This document shows, piece by piece, positions 37,927 to 48,900 of a stretch of 64,000 nucleotides of DNA. The notes below the pieces were generated by a model. It worked only from the letters and a program-made list of their open reading frames with translations. It had not been told where the DNA came from and made no database searches. Origin of the DNA: Cheilinus undulatus. Its lineage: Eukaryota > Chordata > Actinopteri > Labriformes > Labridae. How positions within the stretch are numbered: position 1 is the first letter of the stretch; every line of letters begins with the position of its first letter. The position numbers were made by a program, and so were the translations under genes. The stretch covers positions 3,837,632 to 3,901,631 of the forward strand of contig NC_054875.1 in NCBI RefSeq assembly GCF_018320785.1, in the 5' to 3' direction.

Positions 37927-38619
37927 CAGTGTTACTCAACCCTGCTCAACCAAAGAGCCAAACTGTTGAAAAACACATTTTCAAGAGCCACAAACTAAGT
38001 GGTGAAAATTAAAACAAGTTAAAGGTGGAAAAATGGCCAAAAAGCAGCAAACACTGGGAGAAACGCGGCAAAAAAGGGCAGAATGTGGCAAAAATGGGTG
38101 GAAAGTGACCAAAAAATTAGTTAAAGTTGGCAAAATATTGTTAAAAAGTGGCAAAAATCTGAAAAAAGGTGGTAAAAATGGGTAAAAATGGCAAAGGGCA
38201 GCTCAAATGGGCGAGAAGTAGCAAAAAGGGGCCAAAACTGGGGGTAAAGTGGCAATAAAGGGCAGGGAGTGGCAAAAATGGGGGAGAAATGAAAAAAAAA
38301 TGAGTTACAGGTGGCAAAAAAATGGTCCAAAAGTGGCAAAAATGTGGAGAAAAATGAGTGAAAGGGGACTACAATGGGCAAAAATCTGAAAGAAGATGGA
38401 AAATTAAGTGGAATTTAACTGCAAAAGGCAGCTCAATGGGTGAGAAGTGGCAAAAATAGGCAAAAGGGGCAAAAAATACTTAAAAGCAGGATAAAAGTTT
38501 CAAAAATGGGTGAAAAGTGACAGAAGAAGTGGAAAAAATGGGAATAACATTTCAAATGAAGACAGAAAAGAGCCACAAATCATCACAAAAGCTCCAGAGC
38601 CACACGTTGAGTATCACTG
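37927..38619 (-). mobile_element. Non-autonomous hAT element, family A (perfect 8-bp duplication)
   Basis: Ends cagtgttactcaac and gttgagtatcactg; gtctagat occurs on both sides (37919-37926 and 38620-38627). The interior is a run of gtggcaaaaatggg-like units. Opposite in orientation to the 34030 copy. Confidence 0.9.
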
Positions 38620-38627
38620 GTCTAGAT

Positions 38628-39741
38628 TCATCGAAGAGGAGGTGGTGGGTCCTGACTCTAGACCAGTTCATTTTTGATGGGGTGCAGGCCGGCTATGAGC
38701 AAACGCCTTGGCGTTGGGTTCTAGGGTGCACTGACCTTTGGTGTTTGCTGTGGTGTAGCTCTGACACAGAAGCATGAATCAGACTGGAGACAACATGACA
38801 AGAACTTATGGATCTGTAAGACTTAATTTGGACAAAATAACCCTCTAAAATACCAAAACTCTCTGTAGTCAAGCCCTGATTTATGCTACCCTTTCCATTT
38901 GAGTGTGTCCCATACCTACCAATAAATCCTACTGACTGGACCTGCCTATGCCCATCATATTTCCTATAGTGCACCCACTAGAAGCCAAGTTTTCCAGTGA
39001 TCTCCACCTGGAGAACATTTACAAACTCAAAGCTGACTAAGGTAACTTCATGTGTTGTAAGAATGGCACCGTTGCTACAGCTCTTCAGTTTCTTGCTCTG
39101 GTCTGACGTTGTCAATCATGATGTGGCAAGAATTTACAAATCTCTAATTGTCCATAAAGACAAAGACGACCATTTCTAAACTCTAAAGTGCTCTGAAGTC
39201 TCATCCTAATTTGTTATATCTCCTTTTTGTGTTGGATATATACTTCCAGGCCTGTGAATAACTCTAAAAGACAAGACCAACGGTAAAAGTCTGGTCCTAC
39301 TAACAATGAAGACCACACCTGTTGAAATCTAGATGAATTTTCCAGCCAGTCATTGATTCCCAATATCTCCCTCTAGCATACATTTACAAATTTCCAAGCT
39401 GATGAAGGTTACTGCATACATTTGAAGAATGGTGTGATTGCTACAGCTCTTCAGTGTCCTACTAAAACCCTTCCAGAGACCAGTATCTCTGCGATGTACT
39501 CAGCAGTAGAAATTGCTACATTCAGAAAAACCAAAACCCTTTCACAGTGATTCAAGCCCTGCCAAAGTCTCCCAAACCCATCAGTGATTCTGCTGATAGC
39601 TCATTTGTGATCCCGGACTTGACTTGGAGAGATCTCTTGTACCACTGAGCTTTCCCTTGGATACCAACAGGATATCTGAGCAAGAGTTTTGTATGCAACA
39701 CCTGCCCCCTAATGTAATCCATCGACCCTTCCTCTCCCATG
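38628..39741. other. Region downstream of lrrc38 with a diverged duplication
   Basis: A segment at about 38985-39110 recurs diverged at about 39345-39470 (acatttacaaa, aagctga, gctacagctcttcagt), 365 bases apart. Part of this is probably lrrc38 3'UTR; no clear poly(A) signal was fixed. Confidence 0.5.
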
Positions 39742-39989
39742 TCAGTCGTTCCCTTCTTCCTCGTCTCCTTTACCGCCTTTGCTGAGGCGCTGGAAGCAAT
39801 GGACTGTGGAAGCCAGGAAGAAGCTGGCCATGATGGCTGCTACTGAGACGGAGATGCCGGAGAAGATGACGATGAGGTAGTCGGTGAGGGTGAGGGAACC
39901 GCGGCACTCCCGGAAACTTTCCTCAGAGAGTAAACTGAGGGGGACCTGACGCCCATCCAGTAGCAGGGAGCACTCGATCCCCTCCATGC
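39742..39989 (-). CDS. lrrc38: lrrc38 coding exon 2 (end of LRRCT, transmembrane helix, tail)
   Basis: Begins with acceptor tctctctgcag and encodes [26 protein letters not shown], the membrane helix and a 13-residue charged tail ending in TGA at 39744-39742. An open frame extending upstream into the intron (to 40044) is not used. Confidence 0.94.
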
Positions 39990-42900
39990 CTGCAGAGAGA
40001 GAAAACAGGAGGTGAAGAAGCTGAGGCCAGATTTTCACGTGCATTTAAAAAAGCAAGATGAAGGGTGCAATGGTGGCCTTACGGTTAAGATATACTCCAC
40101 ATCACTACCCAAACCTTTGCTGCAGATAACAGCAGCTTCTTTTTCTCTGTTGTATGTCTTTCTATGGCTGACAGAAAAAGCTAAAACACCCCAAAAAAGG
40201 ATTAATCAGTCTTTATGTGTGGACTTCTTGTACCCCAACAATCACCAGCAGTACTGCAATGTTTGAACATACTCATACATTTGTTCAGAGTATGGATGCA
40301 TGCACTAAAGTCACATAATATCTGAATGTTTAAAGTGCATTATTAATGCAAAATGTAAACAGGGCTTTGGACTTGACTCTGCACTGAAAAACTGATCTAT
40401 TTTTCATACAACACAGTTTTTGTCCAGTGAAAATATTTTTCTTTGAAAAAGCTAAAAGCAGATGCCACCCACACACAGAGTTAAACAATAATAGTCCTTG
40501 AAGGCCTTCTTTTATGCCCTATTCTGGATTATTTATGGTGCATTACAACATAAAACCCAGTCCTTAATAAATCCAGGTCCACTCTTCAGATAGCAGTATG
40601 TGTGATCAGTCTAACCTGGTCTTGTCTTGGTTTTGCAGCAGTAATTACTCCTCTCCCACACAGTTCTGTGTCACAAACACCATCTGAAGTCCCACACCCC
40701 GATGACAGATTCCTAAATTAACAAGGGTAATTTCAAAGCAGCAGTAAGCCCTTGATCATTCCCCAGGACAGACCCTGACAGCTGCAAACAAGCATGTGGA
40801 CATGCACACGCTTCTGTACTGTACATGTTAGAAAGCAGGGGACCACAAATGCCTGGGGCACATGTTCTTCACACATGTAGCAGATACATGATGGTAACCT
40901 CCTGATAGCAGAGAGGGCAGCGCTTTGATCTCTGATACAGACAACATGGAAACTAAGCAGCTAGCAGGCCCAAGGACAGAACATGGATGCAACTTAATGC
41001 ATTTAACTCAGAGCGACCAGTTTGATCTTTTTAACATGTGCACCTGCATTGCCAAAGATTTCCTACTGCACCATAAAGCTGCAGACTGCTATTTGTAGAA
41101 TATTGATCAGCTGATGATCACTGGTCTAATCTGTCTGTGGCTGGTTAACTGGACCAGGCTATAACAAACTTTCATGATGATGTTTTCATTTGCTTGTCAC
41201 GATGAGATTTAATCTCATACTGGATTTTTGCTCCTGTTTGCAGAGGCAGAGAAATTCATTTGCAGCTCTGCACAAAGATTTCAGCTGCTGATTGCATTTT
41301 CTCTGTACAGCTTGATGATTGAGTCAAACATGATTATTTCTGTTTTATAGGCCTATTAAACTCCCCCAGACTAATCATGCTCTCATTATTTCTTTGTGGG
41401 ATGAATTTATTATGGTAATGTCTGCATATGTGAGGCTGCAGCAGCACATTACTGAAGGAAACTGTTCCTATTTCAGATATAAATGCTGAAAGTTGGAATT
41501 GAAATTCCATATCTCTGACCGGTGGATCTCTCAGATTTGATCACATTTCACCTGACATTTTCAGGAAACCTCCGGCAAAAAAAATGCTGCTTGGCTCTTT
41601 CTGACCTCTGGTCTTTTACCTTCCCCCTTACATGTATCGTGCATGTACCTGGTTGCCTTTAGAAGGAGTAAAGTTCACACAGCAACTTCTTCATGCACAA
41701 AGAAGCACAATTATATAATACACCTTTAGTTCCAAAAAAGTTAGGGTGCTGTGTAGAATGAAATTAAAACAGAATGTAATGATTGTTAAATCTCATAAAC
41801 CCATATTTGATTCACAACAGAGAAAAAACAACAGATCAGGTGTTGAAGCTGAGTCATCTTACCATTCCATGAAAAATATTAGCTCAGTTTGAATTAATGG
41901 GAGCAATACATCTAACACAAAGCAAGGACAGGACGGCAAAAGGCTGGAAAAGTAAGTGGTACTAATTAAAAACAGCTCGAGGAGCATTTTGCCACTAATT
42001 AGGTTAATTGGCAACAGGTCAGTCACATGACTGGGTATAAAAGGAGCATTTTAGAGAGGTAGAGTCCCTCAGAAGTAAAGATGGGCAGAGGTTCACCAAA
42101 CTGTGGAAAAAATGTCTATTTAAAAAATGTTCCCTAATGTAATATTGTCAAGACTTTGAATATCCCACCAACTAAAGTCCATAATATCATCTACAGATTC
42201 AGGGAATCTGGAGAAATCTCAGTGAGCATGAGACAAGGCCAGAGGGAGGTATTGGATGCTGGTGATCTCAGGGCCCTCAGGGGCCACTGCATTAAAAACA
42301 GGAATGATTCTGTGCTGGAACCACTGCATGGACTCAGGAACACTTCCAGAAATCATTGTCTGTCAACACAGTCGGCTGGCCATCCACCAATGACAGTTAA
42401 AGCTGGATCAAGGAGAGAAGAAGCCATATGTGAACAGCATCCAGAAACACTGTCTTCTCTGGACCAAAGCTCATTTAACATGGACTGAGAAAACATGGAA
42501 AACTGTTCTGTGGTCAGCTCTAAAGCCTGCATCTCTGATGGTATGGGGTTGCACTAGTGCAGTGTTACTCAACCCTGCTCAACCACAGAGCCAAACTGTT
42601 GAAAAACACATTTTCAAGAGCCACAATCTAAGAGGTGAAAAGTGGCAATTAAAACAAGGTAAAGGTGGCAAAAGTGGTCAAAAAGCAGCAAACACTGGGA
42701 GAAAAGTGGCAAAAAAGGGCAGAATGTGGCAAAAATGGGTGGGAAGTGACTGAAAAATAAGTTAGAGCTGGCAAAATTTTGTCAAAAAGTGGCAGAAATC
42801 TGAAAAAAATGGGAAAAATGGGCAAAAATCTAAAAAAAAAGGTGGCAAAAAAGTGGCATTTAATTGAAAAAGGTGCTTTAATGGGTAAGAAGTGGCAATA

Positions 42901-45900
42901 AGGGGCCAACACTAGGAGTAAAGTGGTAGAAAAGGGCAGAAAGTGGCAAAAATGGGTGAGAAATTGCAAAAAAAATGAGTTACAGGTGGCAAAAATGGTC
43001 CAAAAGTGGCAAAAACGTGGTAAAAAATAAGTAAAAAGTGACTAAAGTGGGCAAAAATCTGAAAAAAGGTGGGGAAATGGGTAGAAAGTGGCATTTAATT
43101 GAAAAAGGCAGCTTAAATGGGCAAGGAATGGCAAAAAGGGGCAAACACTGGGGGTAAAGTGGTAAAAAAAAAAAAAGGGCAGAAATTGGCAAAAATGTGG
43201 AGAAAAATGAGTGAAAAGTGATTAAAATGGGCAAAAATCAGAAAAAACGGTGGAAAATGGGAAATAAGTGGAATTTAACTGCAAAAGGCAGCTTAATGGG
43301 TGAGAAGTTGCAAAAATAGGCAAAAGGGGGCAAAAAACTGCAAAAAGCAGGATAAAAGTATCATCCATCACAACAGCATGGCTTCACAATAGACGAGTCC
43401 AGGTCCTGAACTAGCCTGCCTGCAGTCAACATTGCAGGAAACATTTGGAGCATCAGAAAAGGAAGAAGACCCAGGACTGTTGAGCAGCTACAGTCCTACG
43501 TCAGGCAAGAACGGGACAACATTCCTCTCCTAAAACTCCAGCAACTGATCTCCTGGTTAACATGACCCTGTCTCTACTTTTTTTTAGATGGGTTGCTGCC
43601 ATCAAATTCAAAATGTGGTATTATTTTTCATAAAGTGGTCAAATGTCTCAGCTTCAGCGTCTGTTCCATATATGAATAACTATGATAACTATGAAATTAC
43701 AGATAATAAACAAATCTTCTATGGAGAAAAAAAATGGGGTTTTAATGGAATGAGCTCCACAGCCATGCATGTGCAGGTGGACTGCAAAAACAATGCATGC
43801 AGAGGGTTGACCAGCCCAAAGGAAAGAAAACTGCAGATCTAAATAAACCATTTCTATACAGTCCATTACATAAATGCATATAAATGCAACCTGCCAGTTT
43901 AGGCTCCATTGCTTCTTTGCTGTAAAGCCTTCAACTAAATAGAAACCTAGATTTACTGTCCACATCATGTATGCTGCAGGGTAGACTGTATAATATATTA
44001 TGACTGTTTATTTATCTTAGCTATATTAGTATATGTAGCAACATTAATGATGTAGCTAGTGTAGCTATGTTAGCTTTATCTATGTTTTCTTCAGCCCTTG
44101 TTGCTAAAGCTATCTTAGCTACATTGGTGTATGTAGTTACTTTTATTATGTAGCTAGTGTAGCTATGTTAGCTTTAGCTATGTTTTCTTCAGCCCTTGTT
44201 GCTAAAGCTATCTTAGCTACATTGGTGTATGTAGTTAACATTTTTTACCATGATCTTTGTGTCCATTGTGTTTTTATTTTCATCTCTGCAGGGTCACTGT
44301 CACTAAACAGTTTATTTCCAAACCAAAAACAGACACAGAGGATTTATCCTCCTGATTCATTTATCACCTCTCAAACATCCTCTGTGCAGCAGCTCTAATG
44401 TTTCCTCCTGATTCCTCCGTAGCGCTGCTGTACCCAAGAGTCACCAGACATCATTGTCAAGCAGATGTGTGTGTTTCAGTGCATGTGCGTGTGTGGATGT
44501 GTGTGTGAGTCACTGTAAGACCAGAAGGGGTTTTCCACATGAAAAGGGACTCAGTGACCTCATCGCTTGGTGATATTCCAGTCACGTGGCGCTCCGACAG
44601 GCAGCCAGACTCACACACGCTCACAGACGTGCAGGAGACAGACAGACAGGCACACGCCCCCTCACAGCGCGCACACGCACCAAACATGCAGAGATGCAAA
44701 AATCAACAGAGTCAGAAATGCAGCTGCTGAAATGAATTCATCACATGACGTGGACAAAGACACGCAGGGACGCCCATACAAGGGCAAACGTAGACTAATT
44801 CATATGGAGAACACGCACACAAGCAAACACACGTATGAAGGTCTGCACATGCAGAAGAGTGGGTTTAATGAAACGAGCAAATTAATGAATTCAGGTGCAC
44901 ACAGGTGCACACATGCATGTTTAGAACATATGAACACAGGAAAGAAAATGAAGATGGGTGTGCAGAGGGGAGCTCAGCCTTTGTCCAGATGTGGCTATGA
45001 AGACAACGGTACATCAACCTTACTGAATCAACCTGAGTCTAATCTATGAAATAGCCCTTTAATGTGAGCCAGCTCCTGTTTGAGTGCCACTTTCTTTTCC
45101 TCTATCTTTGTCGTTATTTAATCTAAATTTAAAAAGCCAAACTGGAACCAAATGAAGAGCAACCAGCTGTACTGAGCTGAGCCAAACCGGACCACTTTAA
45201 CATGAGTGAAGTGTGACTCTAATTATTTAGATAGAGGCCTTTTTTATTCCTGCCTGCTGACGTTTCTCCACAAATATTTTTGAGAATGATTTTATTTTTG
45301 CACTGTGAGTGCTTGGCACAGTCATAAACATGTCAAAGCATAACCTTTTCAGTAGCGTTTCTCTCTACAGAAAGAGTTTTCGGCTGCTGCTGGACATCAT
45401 CTGCAGAGAACCAATCTTTACTTATATATTTCATATTTGCAGTTTCAGTTTGTGGAAGCTTCAGCTTGATCAGGAACAGTAAAATAATCTGATTGACACT
45501 CTTGAAGATTCTTTGGACAAATAGTTGCTTGCAGTAAGCATTGAATCTTGCTACTCTCCTCATCGTTGTCAGATTAATCAAGCAATCTGTTTCCAGAGTG
45601 CATCTTGAAATGAGTTAAAGGAGTTTCAGGTGTGGAGTCTAGTGCAGGAAAATCTGTGTATGGGGACGTTGGTTTATTTAACCATTTAAAATAAAAAATA
45701 AAAAAGGATTGAATTAAGATGCACAAGGTTGATGTTCCACAGGCCTCTCAGGATCCATTATTCACTGGTTTAAATCATATTTAAAGGAACGTACATTCTC
45801 AGTTTCACTCTGCAATTTCACATCAGTAAATTTCAGTCTGGACTGTGGGGTACCACAAGGATCAGTTCTTGGTCCTCTGTTGTTCAGCCTTTACAGGCTC

Positions 45901-48900
45901 CCACTTAGAAACTCAGAAACACAATGTCTCCTACCATTCATATGATACCGATGATACACAGCTTTATGTCTCACCCTCCCCTGGCAATCTCAATCCCATA
46001 AATCACTTGGTCAAATGCATCAATGAAATACACCACTGGATGCCACAGAACTTTCTTCAGCTTAACACAGATAAAACAGAAATCCTGCTAGTTGGTCCAC
46101 AAAAACAGAGACAAGGATTCATTTCGCTTTCATCTTCGTTTCCTTTTAAGTACAGTGAGCACATCAGAAATCTTGGAGTCATAATAGATTTAGACTTAAA
46201 CTTTCAACAACATATAACTGCCATCACCAAAACAGCCTTCTACCATTTAAAAAACATTTCCAAACTTTGATAATTCATGTCTCAGTCTGATTCAGAAAAA
46301 CTGGTCCATGCATTCACATCCAACAGACTAGATTACTTTAACACTCTCTATGCTGGACTTCCAAAAAAGACAATAAATCACCTCCAACTCATCCAAAACG
46401 CTGCAGCTCGCGTTCTAACAGGAGCAAAGAAAATAGAACACATCAAACCCATTCTGAAAAATCTTCACTGGCTTCCCGTCCAATATAGAATTGATTTTAA
46501 AGTGCTACTTCTTGTTTATAAATCACTGAATGGTATGGTACCCCAGTGCATTTCTGACATGCTCACTCACTATCACCCAACCAGGTCGCTCAGATCTTCA
46601 GGTATGTTCCTTCTAAATGTGCCTAAAGTTAAACACAAATCAGGTGAAGGTGCGTTTAGCCACTATGGTGCTGTTCTGTGGAATAATCTGCGAATTGACC
46701 TGAGGTCAGTAGACACTTTAATCTCTTTTAAGAGTGGTTTGAAAACACTGCTTTTTTCTTATGCCTTTGACTGTTAGATGAAGTACAATATATTAACATT
46801 TTGCCTGTGTGCTCTAAGGAGTACACATGACTTGCACTTTACATCTGTGTGCGTGTGTGTGTGCGTGTGTGTGTGCGTGTGTGGGTGGGTGGATGGGGGG
46901 AATTTGCTTGAATTGCTGATTCCTTGTTCTGTTTGTTTTTAATCTTCTGTAAACCACATTGAGTTTACGCCCGTATGAAATGTGCTATACAAATAAAGTT
47001 GAATTGAATTGAATTGTTCTTTCCTTCTTTGCAACTCTGTCCACATTGCATCTATTAAACATTTATAGGATGACAGATTTGATTTTTAAATCGCATATCA
47101 TTTCAGAATTTCTGTAATCAATCACATTTAATCACATCCTATTATCACATTTTCAGATGTTACTATTTTGCATTAAAAAATGTTTTGTACTTTGGATTTT
47201 TGTACCGTTTTAAACTAGGGCCACTAACTTCCTGGAGACAAGACCTGCTTATATTTTTAAAGTATATGAGGACCCTGAGGTAGATCAAAGATAAGACATG
47301 AAATTTACTGTAAAAAAGGAACTTGTCATGGATCTTCAAGATCTTCTACAAGACAGTCTGGCTGCAGATTCTTAATCTGAGACGTCGCATATCACAGAAC
47401 GGAAATACACAGTAAACCTTTATAAATAAAATCCAATTAAACTTCTGTTTACTGTTTGCGTTAAAGGTTAGGAAACCAAGTTAAAGCTAAAAAGATGATC
47501 TGCAAAACCTGATTACAAAAGTTTGAATAAAGCAGAGTAAACCGTCTGCTTAAAGGAAAAGAGCTAGTCCTCCACACAAACACTCTAACACAGCTAGTGT
47601 AGTTTACATTGCTCCATAGCTGCATAAATTATGTGGCTAATGTAACTAAAGCTAAGCTCACAAGCCAGTTATGTTAAAAATGTAGGTACGCTGGCTTTAG
47701 TTAGGCTGCTAAAGCTCACGTTGCTAAAGCTATCATTTTACATTGGCGTATGTAGTGATGTTAATTATGTAGCTAGTGTAGCTATATTAGCTTTTGCTTT
47801 GTTTGCTTAAGCTCACATTGCTTAAGCTATCTTAGCTACATTGATGTATGTAGTGATGTTAATTATGTAGCTGGTGTAGCTATGTTAGCTTTTGCTTTGT
47901 TTGCTTAAGCTCACATTGCTTAAGCTATCTTAGCTACATTGATGTATGTAGTAATGTTTATTATGTAGCTAGTGTAGCTATGTTAGCTTTTGCTTTGTTT
48001 GCTTAAGCTCACATTGCTAAAGCTAGCTTAGCTACATTAGCGTATGTAGTATATACATGTGATCTCAGCCAACAAGTCTAGTTTACACATAATGTAAAGA
48101 GAAATCTAAGATCTCAAGATTTTGAAAAAAATCCTAATCATTGTGAGAAAACTGTAGAATAAAATGTCAGGATGCATGTTGTCTTGCTGGAATGAGTGTG
48201 ATAGTAACATACGAACAAAACAAGGAGACGCGTACGTATAACCCCATTGTTCTGAATGCAGCAAAGGCCTCACATACAAAATATCTGATCTTCTAAAAGT
48301 GAATCAGTGCAGGATCTCAGACTACCCAGACTTTGTTTCTTGTTTATTTAATTCCTAAAGCCATCTAACCTGATTTGTTGGATCTGTTTCTCTATAATGA
48401 GGTGAAAGTCCAGACGTGTTTACCTACAGTCTGTCGTTGCTCTCACAGCCTCACACTAACCGTACAGCTGAATAGAACATGCAGCTCCTCCAGCTCTGGC
48501 CCGGCCGATGTAAACACTGGATTGTGTTTACAGGAAGTAGGTTGCCTCGTACTCATTGTTATTTAAACCGAGTAACGTGACAGCCGAGTTTAGGGGGAAC
48601 TGAGGATAAGTGTTTTCTACTGTAACACTTTTACTGTCACTGGACTGAAGAGTTTGTTACTTAGGTGACCTAGAAAAGAGAATTATCCCTGAATACTACA
48701 CTCATCCTACGCTGGGGCAGAGCTCTGTTCACTAAATCAGTCTGGAGCTGGAAGACTGTCGACTCTGGGTGATGGTTCAAACATCTGTGGAGGAAAGGAG
48801 GCTGAAATTTCTCTGATATTTGGTCCTGATTTCAGGGAGTTGGTGATGAAAATTTTCATTGCCCCAAAAGATTGCAGGGTTTTAAGGGTTTGACACAGAC

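Noticed and set aside
16400..39700. Search for a dhrs3-like gene between vps13d and lrrc38 (human VPS13D neighbour)
   Set aside because: No short-chain dehydrogenase motif (TGxxxGxG or YxxxK context) was noticed on either strand; not reported.
44567..45049. 160-residue plus-strand frame in the lrrc38 intron
   Set aside because: Composition is set by CA-rich sequence (many His, Thr); antisense to lrrc38, no conserved motif recognised.
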